Below, in pieces: positions 43,236 to 53,107 of a stretch of 64,000 nucleotides of DNA. Position 1 is the stretch's first letter; every line of letters starts with the position of its first letter. A program made the translations under genes and the position numbers. The DNA is from Brachyspira innocens ATCC 29796 (GTDB lineage: Bacteria; Spirochaetota; Brachyspiria; Brachyspirales; Brachyspiraceae). The stretch spans positions 1 to 64,000 of the forward strand of contig NZ_ARQI01000125.1 of NCBI RefSeq assembly GCF_000384655.1. Direction: 5' to 3'. Below the pieces are notes generated by a model. That model was not told the origin of the DNA. It ran no database searches and saw only the letters and a program-made list of their open reading frames with translations.

Positions 43236-43805
43236 ATGAATCGTAAATATATATTATTTTTATTTATAATGATGTTAATTTTATCATGTTCAAAAAAAGA
43301 GTATAATGACGGCTGGTTTGATATAGAAAAAAATTATGTTGATATACCTCAAAAAAAATATGATTATGGTAATCCTAGAGATAAGGCAGAAAATAATCAG
43401 GAAGAAACTTCAGCTTTGAAAGTTAATATGAATAATATTGATATGAACAATATTATAGAAATTAAGGAGAGAATGTTTATCAATCAATGCAATGATGTTT
43501 ATTTAAATCCTGATGATTACAGAGGGAAATTAATAAAACTTGAAGGAATATATGACGGTTTTACTGATGAAGAGACTGGAGAAAAACTCAATTTTGTATT
43601 CAGATACGGACCTGGCTGCTGCGGCTATGACGGAGTGGCTGGCTTTGAGTTTAATTATAATGGTACTATACCAAATCCTCAGGACTGGATTGAAGTAGTC
43701 GGAGTTGTAGAGATATTAGAGATAGATAATTATGAAACGGTGAGGCTCAATGCTATAAGTTTGAATGTTCTTGATAAAAGAGGAAAAGAATTTGTAGCTA
43801 ATTAA
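43236..43805 (+). CDS. Lipoprotein with DUF1980-like C-terminal domain
   Basis: A 189-residue lipoprotein from ATG 43236, chosen for AAGGAGATAATA before it and a lipobox signal (MLILSC). The C-terminal half has YLNPDDYRGKLIKLEGIYDG, FRYGPGCCGYDGVAGFEF and DWIEVVGVVE. This resembles the C-terminal domain of TIGR03943/YcgQ-type proteins, which are linked to zinc homeostasis genes. The Cys-Cys pair may bind metal. It is the last gene of the zinc unit, 14 bases after the permease, and is closed by a terminator at 43848. Confidence 0.7.
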   Translation: MNRKYILFLFIMMLILSCSKKEYNDGWFDIEKNYVDIPQKKYDYGNPRDKAENNQEETSALKVNMNNIDMNNIIEIKERMFINQCNDVYLNPDDYRGKLIKLEGIYDGFTDEETGEKLNFVFRYGPGCCGYDGVAGFEFNYNGTIPNPQDWIEVVGVVEILEIDNYETVRLNAISLNVLDKRGKEFVAN

Positions 43806-43847
43806 TTAAGACAATTTCGTATATTTATATTTTATAAACCTTGTTTA

Positions 43848-43884
43848 GGGCAGGATAATCGTATTACTATCTTGCCCGCTTTTT
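43848..43884 (+). terminator. Terminator of the zinc operon
   Basis: GGGCAGGATA (43848-43857) pairs with TATCTTGCCC (43868-43877) with one G-U pair, followed by GCTTTTTTA. Confidence 0.88.
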
Positions 43885-43902
43885 TATTTATATTAAATAA
43901 TT

Positions 43903-44898
43903 TTATTTCCAAAAAGCATTAAGTCTTTTTTTGGTATTTTCTTTCAAATCATAATAGTAAAGCGATATATCATAAGTATGATAAACACCTTTTTCAAAAA
44001 TACTTTGTCCGCCAAAATAAAAATCATCAGCATTTATAGTGCTGCATTTTACAACGCCTCTTTTTTTATCTACTTTAGCATCTGCTATTTTTGTAGGAAT
44101 ACCATAATTTGTATATATATTAGCTCCTAAACTCTGCTCTTTTGAGGCTAAAGTATCTTCAGTAGTCCAAGTTATAGGATTAATTGCTATTGAATCTTCT
44201 AAAAGAGTAGGATTATATCCGTTAAAATCAGGACTCTCTGTATTATAAGAAATTATAACTCCAGTATCATATTCATTATTTGCAAATCTCAAATGAGGAT
44301 TTTCTTCTAGGTCTTTTTTTGTAACAGAATATCCGAATATATAAGCTGCAATCATTCTATTTTTTAAGTTTTCATTTGTTTTAAAATAGTCTATAAGTAT
44401 TTGTTTTATCATCATAGCACCCTGAGAATGCCCTGACAATATAAAAGGTCTTCCATTATTATAATTTTTTATATAATAATCAAATGCAGCAATTGCATCA
44501 TCTTTTGGAGCAGAATAAAAATATTTATTTTTCTCTTCTTCGCTTATATTGTTATTTTTATCCAAAAGATATATAGCATCGGCCTGCCTGTAAAAAGGAG
44601 CATATATACTTGCTATTTCTTCAAATATTCCAGTTTGTTCAATCATTACATTTGTAGTATATCTTCTCATAGAAGGAGAATCTATAGAACATATCATATC
44701 TTCATTGGTATTTTCTCTTGACCAAGTTGTAGGATACAAATAAAAAACATCTGCTTCTCTTTCATTTTGATTTTCTGCTATATTAAGCCAATTATTTTTA
44801 TCCGAATAATCTGATGTTTTTGTAGTTATATTACCTGTATTATTTGAACAGCTTATTATAATGCTTATTAATATAAGACTAGTTAATATTTTTGACAT
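43903..44898 (-). CDS. DUF3089 alpha/beta-hydrolase lipoprotein
   Basis: A 331-residue lipoprotein (lipobox SIIISC, Cys about 16). The DUF3089 hallmarks are ADVFYLYPTTWSRENTN, IYAPFYRQADAI, the nucleophile elbow RPFILSGHSQGAMMIKQIL with Ser in GHSQG, and a C-terminal His in GVYHTYDISLYY. It is probably a surface- or periplasm-exposed esterase or lipase; substrate unknown. Transcribed toward the zinc operon, with the 43848 terminator between. Confidence 0.85.
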   Translation of the reverse strand: MSKILTSLILISIIISCSNNTGNITTKTSDYSDKNNWLNIAENQNEREADVFYLYPTTWSRENTNEDMICSIDSPSMRRYTTNVMIEQTGIFEEIASIYAPFYRQADAIYLLDKNNNISEEEKNKYFYSAPKDDAIAAFDYYIKNYNNGRPFILSGHSQGAMMIKQILIDYFKTNENLKNRMIAAYIFGYSVTKKDLEENPHLRFANNEYDTGVIISYNTESPDFNGYNPTLLEDSIAINPITWTTEDTLASKEQSLGANIYTNYGIPTKIADAKVDKKRGVVKCSTINADDFYFGGQSIFEKGVYHTYDISLYYYDLKENTKKRLNAFWK

Positions 44899-44991
44899 AA
44901 TAATTCCTTTAATTTTTAATATATTATTTTGTAATTCTAAAATTATTATATTATCAAAAATATATAAATCAATAAAGATATTAAATAAAAT

Positions 44992-45031
44992 AAAAACATG
45001 CTATTTAAAAATAAAAAAATAGCATGTTTTT
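44992..45031. terminator. Terminator of thrCB
   Basis: ACATGCTATTT (44996-45006) pairs perfectly with AAATAGCATGT (45017-45027), with A- and T-runs on both sides, so it can work in both directions. It lies just after the thrB stop. Confidence 0.9.
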
Positions 45032-45048
45032 TTAAGATTTTTTTGATA

Positions 45049-46017
45049 TTATTTTATGATAATACCTTTTTTAGGTATATTAAGAACTTTTATTTCGGAT
45101 TTGATTTTCTTTTTAGAAAAACTATTTTCCATAGCATTAGAAACTTTTTTTATTATTTTTTCATCATCTTTGACCAAAGCAAGTATTGAAGAGCCTGCTC
45201 CGCTTATAGTAACAGAGTATGCACCAGCAATTTTTACTTGTTTAAATAAATCTTTTAGACCAGGTATAAACTTAGCTCTATAACCCTGATGAAGTTTATC
45301 GTCTGTTGCCACTTCAAGCAAATCAAGTCTGTTAGAAGATAATGCAGAAGTGAGAAGTGCTGCTCTTGAAATATTAAATATAGCATCCTTTAAGCTAATC
45401 TCTTTAGGGAGAGCATTTCTAGCTTTTTCTGTACTTAAATAAAAATTTGGTATTGCAACTACAGCTTTTAGTCCTTTAGGAGGATTTATTTTAACATATT
45501 TAAAATCTTCATCTTTTCTAACAACACCAGATATTATTCCCCCCAATATGGCAGGCGACACATTGTCTGGGTGTCCTTCAAGCTGAACTGACATATTTAG
45601 TATTTCATTTTCAAGAGAAAGTTTATTTCCCAATATATAATTGGCCGTCAATAAACCTCCTATTATAGCGGCAGAACTGCTTCCAAGCCCTCTTGAAAGC
45701 GGTATTCTATTTATACATTTTATTATATATCCTTTATCAGGCTTTGCTTTTAATCTTTTAAATACCAGTTTCATAGCAGAAAGTATCATATTATCATCTT
45801 TTGATATTTCTTTTTCTCCTTCGCCTGTTATTTCAAAATCTATTTTTTTAGAGTTATTATTTTCATATATATGTATTTCATTATATAAATCTAAAGCGAG
45901 TCCCACGCTGTCAAAAGCAGAACCTATATTTGCACTAGTAGCTGGTATTTTAAAAGTTACAAGTTTTTTATTTGTTATATTATTTTCTTTATTGTTTTTC
46001 TTTTGAGATTTATTCAT
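45049..46017 (-). CDS. thrB: Homoserine kinase
   Basis: A 322-residue GHMP kinase that phosphorylates L-homoserine to O-phosphohomoserine for threonine synthase. Motifs: PATSANIGSAFDSVGLALDL (motif 1), PLSRGLGSSSAAIIGGL (ATP loop) and SVTISGAGSSILALV (motif 3). The Lys/Asn-rich first 19 residues are an extension beyond the usual start. It begins one base after the thrC stop (TAA-T-ATG), so the two genes are translationally coupled. Confidence 0.93.
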   Translation of the reverse strand: MNKSQKKNNKENNITNKKLVTFKIPATSANIGSAFDSVGLALDLYNEIHIYENNNSKKIDFEITGEGEKEISKDDNMILSAMKLVFKRLKAKPDKGYIIKCINRIPLSRGLGSSSAAIIGGLLTANYILGNKLSLENEILNMSVQLEGHPDNVSPAILGGIISGVVRKDEDFKYVKINPPKGLKAVVAIPNFYLSTEKARNALPKEISLKDAIFNISRAALLTSALSSNRLDLLEVATDDKLHQGYRAKFIPGLKDLFKQVKIAGAYSVTISGAGSSILALVKDDEKIIKKVSNAMENSFSKKKIKSEIKVLNIPKKGIIIK

Positions 46018-46018
46018 A

Positions 46019-47074
46019 TTATATTCCTATAGCCTTCCTTATTTCTTCTATATTGTTATCAACTTTTATAGGAGCAGAGCAAATTTTTATAGCATTATCA
46101 GGATCTTTAAGTCCGTTGCCTGTAAGTACAGAAACTACAGTATCTCCTTTGTTTAATTTTCCAGCCTTATAAGTTTTTATAACTCCAGCAAGAGAAGCAG
46201 CAGAAGCAGGTTCAGCAAATATTCCTTCTTCTCTTGTGAGCATCTTATAAGCCTCTAATATTTCATCATCAGTAACAGAATCTATAAATCCGTTTGATTC
46301 ATTAGAAGCATTAACAGCCAATTTCCAGCTTGCAGGATTACCGATTTTTATAGCTGTAGCAATAGTTTGAGGATTTTCTATTACTTTATTTTGTACTATA
46401 GCCGCACAGCCTTCAGCCTCAAAACCTATCATTTTAGGTAAGTTTGATACTTTTCCATTTTCTTTATATTCTTTAAAACCCATCCAATAAGCAGATATAT
46501 TTCCAGCATTTCCAACAGGTATAGCCAAGTAATCAGGAGCTTTTCCTAATGCATCGCAAATTTCAAATGCAGAAGTTTTTTGTCCCTGAAGTCTGAAAGG
46601 GTTAATTGAGTTTACTAATGTAATAGGATATTTATTTGTAATATCAACAACAGCTTTTAAGGCTTCATCAAAATTACCTTTAATAGCTATAACTTTAGCA
46701 CCATACATCAAAGCCTGAGCCAATTTTCCTAAAGCAATATTTCCATCTGGTATAACTACTATACATTGAATACCGCTTCTTGCAGCATAAGCAGCAGCGG
46801 ATGCAGAAGTATTTCCAGTAGAAGCACACATAATAGCTTTTGAACCTTCTTCAAGTGCCTTAGCAACTGCCATAACCATTCCCCTGTCTTTGAATGAGCC
46901 TGTAGGATTAAGACCGTCATATTTAAAATATAATTCTATTCCGCCAAGTTCTTTTCCTATTTTTTCAGCTTTTATTAATGGAGTATTTCCCTCATTTAAT
47001 GTAATAAGAGGTGTTTTATCTGTAATAGGTAAATATTCTTTGTACTCTCTTAAAAGTCCGTTCCATGTTTTCAT
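46019..47074 (-). CDS. thrC: Threonine synthase
   Basis: A 351-residue fold-type II PLP enzyme that converts O-phosphohomoserine to threonine. The PLP lysine is in [17 protein letters not shown]. The phosphate loop is [12 protein letters not shown], with [17 protein letters not shown] and [14 protein letters not shown] also present. It is the short, ~350-residue class (as in Bacillus), not the long ~430-residue class. It is upstream of thrB. Its promoter lies in the spacer shared with carA. Confidence 0.94.
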   Translation of the reverse strand: MKTWNGLLREYKEYLPITDKTPLITLNEGNTPLIKAEKIGKELGGIELYFKYDGLNPTGSFKDRGMVMAVAKALEEGSKAIMCASTGNTSASAAAYAARSGIQCIVVIPDGNIALGKLAQALMYGAKVIAIKGNFDEALKAVVDITNKYPITLVNSINPFRLQGQKTSAFEICDALGKAPDYLAIPVGNAGNISAYWMGFKEYKENGKVSNLPKMIGFEAEGCAAIVQNKVIENPQTIATAIKIGNPASWKLAVNASNESNGFIDSVTDDEILEAYKMLTREEGIFAEPASAASLAGVIKTYKAGKLNKGDTVVSVLTGNGLKDPDNAIKICSAPIKVDNNIEEIRKAIGI

Positions 47075-47280
47075 AGTATTATCCTTTATTGTTATTAATT
47101 AATAAAAATAATTATCATTAGCAGTATTCAATATAGAATATAATATAAACAATAATTTTTCAAGGCTTTTTATGTATTAATGTTATATAAAAGTTTTTTA
47201 TTTTAGTATTATAATTGCTTGTTTAAAAGTTTCTTTAATTACTTTATAAAATAAAAATAAATTTTTATAACATGTGTAAT

Positions 47281-47549
47281 ATATACCTAAACAAATATAG
47301 TTTGTCAATTTTTTTATTCAACTTTTTCCCGCCGCAAAAAGTGCAAGTTTAAAAATAATACTAAATAGTACTAATTATGCTTTATATTTAGAATAAATTA
47401 TTAAATATAGCCTTTTGTGCATTCTTCTCGCCTGCCTGCGGCAAGGACAGCGTCATAAAAGAACTGGGCACAAGCGTGGTGGGCAAAGACCTGCAAATAT
47501 TTAAAATTAAAAAAATTAGTTTTTTACGATTATATTTGTTTAGGTATAT
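47281..47549. repeat. Family A MITE-like element, complete copy
   Basis: A perfect 19-bp terminal inverted repeat, ATATACCTAAACAAATATA (47281-47299), has its complement at 47531-47549. The 269-bp body has CTTTTTCCCGCCGCAAAAAG near the left, a GC-rich core (about 47420-47500) and GCAAATATTTAAAATT near the right. No ORF. Related copies are at 506-786, 34975-35655 and, degraded, 13683-13862 and 15923. Confidence 0.8.
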
Positions 47550-47668
47550 GTTTATTTTACTTTTTATAAAAAATGATTGTAATATTAATTATATATGTTA
47601 TAGTGTATCAAAATAAAATACAGAAAAATAAAATTATGAATTGTAATAAGTATAAATTAAAGAAAGTT

Positions 47669-47745
47669 CTGCAAACGATGCAGTGTTTAATAATCTTAAA
47701 AAAGATTGGAGATTGACATTTTGTTGATTTCCAATCTTTTTTTTA
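47669..47745 (+). promoter_or_regulatory. carA leader attenuator
   Basis: An intrinsic terminator, 13-bp perfect stem AAAAAAGATTGGA (47698-47710)/TCCAATCTTTTTT (47730-47742) with a T-run, sits 50 bases before the carA start. No plus-strand gene lies upstream, because thrC is divergent. A competing stem AATCTT (47692-47697)/AAGATT (47702-47707) shares bases with the terminator, and an upstream CTGCA/TGCAG hairpin (47669-47683) is present. The arrangement fits transcription attenuation. Confidence 0.7.
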
Positions 47746-47793
47746 TTTTAATCAAAAATCTAAAAAAAATTTAGAATAATAGGAAGGCTAAAA

Positions 47794-48873
47794 TTGAAAC
47801 GTTATTTAATACTTGAAGACGGAAGTCATTATGAAGGCATAGGATTTGGTTCTGATAATTTCAGAATAGGTGAATTGGTTTTTAATACATCTATGACAGG
47901 ATATCAGGAAATACTTTCAGATTTATCATACTGCGGACAAATAACAGTTATGACTTATCCATTGATAGGTAATTATGGTATAAACAGAGATGATTTTGAG
48001 AGTTTGAATCCAGCTATATTTGGATTTGTAGTTAAAGAGGCTTGTAAAAGTCCTAATAATTTCAGGAGTGCTGAAACTATAGACGAGTTTTTAAAATTAA
48101 AAAATATTCCAGCTATAGAAAATATTGACACAAGAGAGATAACAAAAAAAATAAGGGATGTAGGGACTCTTAAAGCCGTAATGAGCGATACTATAGATAA
48201 TAAAGATGATATAGTAAAAATGCTTAAAGAGACTCCTTATATGAATGATCATGTAAAAAGAGTTTCTACAAAAAACGCCTTTCCTATACCAAACAGAGGA
48301 AAAAAAGTTGTACTAATTGATTTCGGAGCAAAACTAGGAATAATAAGAGAATTAAGCAAAAGAGATTGTGATTTGGTGGTAGTGCCTTATGATACAGATT
48401 ATAAAACTATAATGAGTTTAAATCCAGACGGTATAATGCTTTCAAACGGACCGGGGGATCCAAAAGATGTAAAGGAATCAATTAATACTATAAGAGAGCT
48501 TATAGGAAAAGTACCAATATTTGGAATATGTTTGGGTCATCAGCTTATAAGTCTTGCATGTGGGGCAAATACAATTAAATTAAAATTCGGACATAGGGGA
48601 GGCAATCACCCTGTTAAAGATTTAGAAACTTCAAAAGTGAGCATAACAAGTCAGAATCATAGCTATGCCGTTGAGAAAGAGAGTTTACATAATACTGGCT
48701 TAATTATAACTCATGTATCTTTAAATGACGGAAGTGTAGAGGGAGTTAAACATAAAAAGTATCCAGTATTTTCTGTTCAGTATCACCCAGAGTCTAATCC
48801 AGGGCCTGAGGACAGTAAATATTTATTTGACAAGTTTATTAATATGATGAATGAAGGGGTAAAAAATGCCTAA
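47794..48873 (+). CDS. carA: Carbamoyl-phosphate synthase small subunit
   Basis: A 359-residue glutaminase subunit that supplies ammonia to CarB. The N-terminal CPSase_sm domain (about 1-140) has [20 protein letters not shown]. The class I amidotransferase domain carries [10 protein letters not shown], the nucleophile Cys in [23 protein letters not shown] and the catalytic His/Glu in [14 protein letters not shown]. Translation starts with TTG after AGGAAGG. The stop overlaps the carB start by eight bases. An attenuator precedes the gene. Confidence 0.95.
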   Translation: MKRYLILEDGSHYEGIGFGSDNFRIGELVFNTSMTGYQEILSDLSYCGQITVMTYPLIGNYGINRDDFESLNPAIFGFVVKEACKSPNNFRSAETIDEFLKLKNIPAIENIDTREITKKIRDVGTLKAVMSDTIDNKDDIVKMLKETPYMNDHVKRVSTKNAFPIPNRGKKVVLIDFGAKLGIIRELSKRDCDLVVVPYDTDYKTIMSLNPDGIMLSNGPGDPKDVKESINTIRELIGKVPIFGICLGHQLISLACGANTIKLKFGHRGGNHPVKDLETSKVSITSQNHSYAVEKESLHNTGLIITHVSLNDGSVEGVKHKKYPVFSVQYHPESNPGPEDSKYLFDKFINMMNEGVKNA

Positions 48874-51800
48874 AAGAAATGATATAAAAAAGATATTAGT
48901 AATAGGTTCAGGTCCTATAGTGATAGGGCAGGCTGCAGAGTTTGATTATGCTGGTACTCAGGCTTGCCAGTCTTTAAAAGAAGAGGGTTATGAGGTTATA
49001 CTTATCAATTCTAATCCTGCAACCATAATGACTGATAGTGCTGTGGCAGATAAAGTGTATATTGAGCCTATTAATTTGGATTTTGCTAAAAGAATAATTT
49101 ATAAAGAAAGACCAGATGCGATACTTGGTTCTTTAGGAGGACAGACTGGGCTTAATTTGGTTGTTGAGCTTGCAGAAAGCGGGATATTAGATGAATATAA
49201 TGTTGAAATTTTAGGTACGGATTTAAATGCTATAAACTGTGCTGAAGATAGAGAGCTTTTTAAAAAACTTATGAATGATATTAATGAGCCTGTACCAGAC
49301 AGTGTTATAGTGCATAGTGTAGAAGAGGCGGTTGCTTTTGCCAATAAAATAGGCTATCACTTGGTTGTGCGTCCTGCTTATACTCTTGGAGGCACTGGAG
49401 GGGGATTTGCACGCAATGAGAAAGAATTAATCGAAATATGCGAAAGCGGTTTAAAAATAAGTCCAGTACATGAATGCTTGGTTGAAAAGAGTATTGCAGG
49501 ATATAAAGAGATAGAATACGAGGTTATGCGTGATAATAATGACAATGCTATAGTGGTATGTAATATGGAAAATGTTGACCCAGTAGGAATACATACTGGA
49601 GACAGTATAGTAGTAGCTCCTTGTCAGACATTAAGCGATAGAGAAAATCAAATGCTTAGAAATGCAAGCCTTAAAATAATAAGAGCTTTGAAAATTTGCG
49701 GAGGATGCAATGTACAGCTTGCACTTGACCCTAAAAGTTTTAATTATTATATAATAGAAGTTAATCCTAGAGTATCTCGTTCCAGTGCTTTGGCTAGTAA
49801 GGCTACAGGTTATCCTATTGCTAAGATAAGTGCAAAAATAGCTGTGGGTATGACTTTAGATGAAATACTTAATCCTATTACAAAAAAAAGCTATGCATGT
49901 TTTGAGCCTTCTATTGACTATATAGTTACAAAATTCCCAAGACTTCCTTTTGACAAATTTCCTAATGCCGATAGACAGCTTGGCACTCAGATGAAAGCCA
50001 CAGGCGAAGTTATGAGTATAGGACGCAATTTTGAAGAGTCATTTTTAAAAGCTGTTCGTTCTCTTGAAATAAAATGCGATCATATAATTCATAATGATGT
50101 TTCTAATTATACTACCAAAAAATTATGGGAGCGTATAGAATTAAGAGACGATTTGAGAATATTTATTATAGCAGAACTATTAAGAAGAGGTGAGGATATT
50201 AATGATATTATATATATTACTCATATAGACAGATTCTTTTTAGAAAAAATAAAAAATATAATTATATTAGAAGAAAAATTAGAAAATAATAAAATGAATA
50301 TAGATGTATTAAGAGAATGTAAGGAGAGAGGATTTTCTGACAGCTATATATCAAAAGTTTGGGGCATTGAAGAGATTGATTTATACAGATTAAGACATGA
50401 AAATAATATAGTGCCAGTATACAAAATGGTTGATACTTGTGCTGGAGAGTTTGAAAGTGAGACTCCTTATTTTTATTCTACTTATGAAAAAGAAAATGAA
50501 TCTGTAAAAAGCGGCAAAGAAAGCATAATAGTATTAGGTTCTGGACCTATAAGAATAGGGCAGGGTGTTGAGTTTGATTATTCTACTGTTCACTGTGTTA
50601 TGACCATAAGAGAGGCTGGATATGAGGCTATAGTTATAAATAATAATCCAGAAACGGTTTCAACAGATTTTTCAATATCTGATAAACTTTATTTTGAACC
50701 TCTTACTATAGAGGACGTTATGCATATAGTAGAATTAGAAAAACCAAGAGGAGTTATAGTACAGTTCGGAGGACAAACTGCTATTAACTTGGCTGAAAAA
50801 TTAGTTATGCATGGAGTTAATATATTAGGTACTTCATTAGAAAATATTAATAAAGCAGAAGACAGACATGAATTTGAAGAGATGCTGAAAGCTCTTGATA
50901 TACCGCAGCCTAAAGGAAAAACTGCTTTTACAATAGATGAAGCTGTGATAATAGCTAAAGATATAGGTTATCCTGTTTTGGTACGTCCTAGTTATGTACT
51001 TGGAGGACGTGCTATGGAGATAGTTGATAATGATGTTTCTTTAAAAATATATATGGAAACTGCTGTAAAAGAGATAAGCAATAAAGCCCCAATATTGATT
51101 GATAAATATGTTATAGGTAAAGAAATCGAAATTGACGCTATTGCTGACAGTGAGCATAATGTATTTATTGCGGGTATTATGGAGCATATTGAAAGAGCTG
51201 GTATTCACTCTGGGGATTCTATAAGTGTATATCCTGCACAGACTATTTCAAAAAAAGTAAAAGATACTATTATTGATTATACTAAAAGAATAGGAGAGGG
51301 CTTTAATTTTATAGGTCTTTATAATATACAGTTTATAGTTGATAAAAATGATAATGTTTATGTTCTTGAGGTTAATCCTAGAAGCAGCAGAACAGTGCCG
51401 TTTTTAAGTAAGATAACAAATGTTCCAATGGCTAATGCGGCTACTATGTGCATACTTGGGAAATCATTAAAAGAGCAAGGTTATAATAATATATACAAAG
51501 AAGAATCTAAAAATGTATTTGTTAAAGCACCTGTATTTTCTTTTGCCAAATTAAGAAGAGTTGATACTATACTTGGTCCAGAGATGAAAAGTACTGGGGA
51601 GGCTTTAGGTTTTGATGTTAATTTTGAGAAGGCTTTATATAAGGCATTGATAGCAAGTGGGGTTAAAATACCTCTTCAAGGAAATGTTCTTCTTACTATA
51701 TCAGATAATCATAAAGATGAAATATTAGACTTGGCTAAAAGATTTTCTAATATTGGTTATGGAATATATGCCACAAAAGGAACAGCAAATTTTTTAAGAA

Positions 51801-52057
51801 AAGAAGGTCTTTATGTTAAGGAGGTTTCAAAGATTGATGAAGAAGGTTTTGAAAATATAGTAGATACTATAAGACTAGGAAGGGTTGATTATGTTATAAA
51901 TACAATAGAAACTAATAGTCAAACTCATTCTGATAGTTTGGAATTAAGAAGGGCATCTGCTGAAAATAATATATCATGCATTACATCATTAGATACGGCG
52001 TACGCTTTGCTTAGAGTAATAGAGTCTATAAACTTTAGTATAATGCCTATTGCATGA
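48866..52057 (+). CDS. carB: Carbamoyl-phosphate synthase large subunit
   Basis: A 1063-residue synthetase with two homologous halves. The first (about 1-400) opens with [19 protein letters not shown] and makes carboxyphosphate. The second (about 550-930) opens with [19 protein letters not shown] and makes carbamoyl phosphate. ATP-grasp signatures are [15 protein letters not shown] and [15 protein letters not shown], with metal sites [20 protein letters not shown] and [17 protein letters not shown]-terminal MGS-like allosteric domain follows (about 935-1063). It feeds pyrimidine and/or arginine synthesis; no pyr or arg genes are adjacent. Confidence 0.97.
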   Translation: MPKRNDIKKILVIGSGPIVIGQAAEFDYAGTQACQSLKEEGYEVILINSNPATIMTDSAVADKVYIEPINLDFAKRIIYKERPDAILGSLGGQTGLNLVVELAESGILDEYNVEILGTDLNAINCAEDRELFKKLMNDINEPVPDSVIVHSVEEAVAFANKIGYHLVVRPAYTLGGTGGGFARNEKELIEICESGLKISPVHECLVEKSIAGYKEIEYEVMRDNNDNAIVVCNMENVDPVGIHTGDSIVVAPCQTLSDRENQMLRNASLKIIRALKICGGCNVQLALDPKSFNYYIIEVNPRVSRSSALASKATGYPIAKISAKIAVGMTLDEILNPITKKSYACFEPSIDYIVTKFPRLPFDKFPNADRQLGTQMKATGEVMSIGRNFEESFLKAVRSLEIKCDHIIHNDVSNYTTKKLWERIELRDDLRIFIIAELLRRGEDINDIIYITHIDRFFLEKIKNIIILEEKLENNKMNIDVLRECKERGFSDSYISKVWGIEEIDLYRLRHENNIVPVYKMVDTCAGEFESETPYFYSTYEKENESVKSGKESIIVLGSGPIRIGQGVEFDYSTVHCVMTIREAGYEAIVINNNPETVSTDFSISDKLYFEPLTIEDVMHIVELEKPRGVIVQFGGQTAINLAEKLVMHGVNILGTSLENINKAEDRHEFEEMLKALDIPQPKGKTAFTIDEAVIIAKDIGYPVLVRPSYVLGGRAMEIVDNDVSLKIYMETAVKEISNKAPILIDKYVIGKEIEIDAIADSEHNVFIAGIMEHIERAGIHSGDSISVYPAQTISKKVKDTIIDYTKRIGEGFNFIGLYNIQFIVDKNDNVYVLEVNPRSSRTVPFLSKITNVPMANAATMCILGKSLKEQGYNNIYKEESKNVFVKAPVFSFAKLRRVDTILGPEMKSTGEALGFDVNFEKALYKALIASGVKIPLQGNVLLTISDNHKDEILDLAKRFSNIGYGIYATKGTANFLRKEGLYVKEVSKIDEEGFENIVDTIRLGRVDYVINTIETNSQTHSDSLELRRASAENNISCITSLDTAYALLRVIESINFSIMPIA

Positions 52058-52082
52058 TTATATATAATTAATAATAAATTTT

Positions 52083-52126
52083 AAAAAGATGGGCAGATTT
52101 ATTTTTTATGTTCATCTTTTTTTATT
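52083..52126 (+). terminator. carAB terminator
   Basis: AAAAGATG (52084-52091) pairs with CATCTTTT (52113-52120) and a T-run follows, 26 bases after the carB stop. The loop is long (21 bases). Confidence 0.75.
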
Positions 52127-52156
52127 TATAAAAAGATTTATAATATTGAGTAACAT

Positions 52157-52399
52157 TAGACTTGTTTCAAAACTACTTGACAAACAATTTTTATAAGTTT
52201 ATTACTTTATGCTAAATTATATAATATTGATTATTATATAAATAAATATTTTATATATTTAAACTATAAAAATGCAGTTCTTTTGGTTCTTTTATACCAA
52301 TAAAAGAACTGGGGTTTGGGGCAAAGCCCCAACTATAATTAAAAAATATTAAATTAAAAAATTATAAATATTAAGAAATTGAGTTTTGAAACAAGTCTA
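52157..52399. repeat. Family B MITE-like element, complete copy
   Basis: A perfect 18-bp terminal inverted repeat, TAGACTTGTTTCAAAACT (52157-52174), has its complement at 52382-52399. The 243-bp body has a core (about 52273-52332) with AAAAGAACTGGGGTTTGGGG and CAAAGCCCC, similar to the family A core. No ORF. A related copy is at 19918-20194 and a solo end at 58272-58285. Confidence 0.8.
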
Positions 52400-52421
52400 T
52401 TAATATTTTTATGAGTGTAGT

Positions 52422-53057
52422 ATGTCAAATTTTTCTATAGTATATAAAATAATAATAATTGTAATTGGTACTTTCGCTGTGCTTAATGGATTTTTCTATG
52501 ATAATTTTAAACTTGATATAGAAACAGCATACTACTTCACATATCAAAGCAATATACTTGTAATAGTGTATTTTATTTTGGATATTTTAAATATTATAAA
52601 GAAAAAAGAAACATTTTATCCAAGATTCAAAGGTGCTGTTACAATGTCTATAACAGTTACATTTTTGGTGTATCATTTTTTATTGAGTACAACTTCGGGT
52701 AAATTAGAAGGCATTGATTATATTAGAAATATTATACTTCATTATATAGTGCCTATTATGACTATTTTTGATTATATTATTTTTGATAAGAAAGGAATTT
52801 ATAAAATAATAGATCCTATTCTTTGGCTTATAATACCAATTTTATATTTTGTGTTTATACTTATAAGGGCTAGAGTTGGAAGTCCTTTTTCGGACGGAAG
52901 TTATTATCCTTACTTTTTTGTTGATATATATAAATATGGACTTAAAACTGTATTAAGAAATGTATTTTTTATCACCTTATTTTTTGCAGTTTTAGGTTAT
53001 ATAGAATATTTTATTGACAGATTATTTAATAAAGTATATGGTAAACATAATAAATAA
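52422..53057 (+). CDS. Pr6Pr-type integral membrane protein
   Basis: A 211-residue protein with about six membrane helices. It has the Pr6Pr layout: YYFTYQSNILVIVYFILDIL in TM2, GAVTMSITVTFLVYHFLLS in TM3, LHYIVPIMTIFDYIIFDKKG, and the YPYFFVDIYKYG loop before the last helix. These features are shared with the FAR-17a/AIG1-like family. Function in bacteria is unknown. The ATG is 23 bases after the end of the family B element and no ribosome site is obvious, so promoter signals may come from the repeat itself. Confidence 0.75.
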   Translation: MSNFSIVYKIIIIVIGTFAVLNGFFYDNFKLDIETAYYFTYQSNILVIVYFILDILNIIKKKETFYPRFKGAVTMSITVTFLVYHFLLSTTSGKLEGIDYIRNIILHYIVPIMTIFDYIIFDKKGIYKIIDPILWLIIPILYFVFILIRARVGSPFSDGSYYPYFFVDIYKYGLKTVLRNVFFITLFFAVLGYIEYFIDRLFNKVYGKHNK

Positions 53058-53107
53058 TTTTATTTTTTAGCTATATTATAAAATAACTATTATTGATTAA
53101 TTTATAT

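Larger units (their letters stand above)
47075..47793. other. 719-base spacer between divergent thrC and carA
   Basis: It holds the thrC promoter side (47075-47280), a complete family A element (47281-47549), and the carA leader with an attenuator hairpin (47669-47742). No protein gene is visible. Confidence 0.75.
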
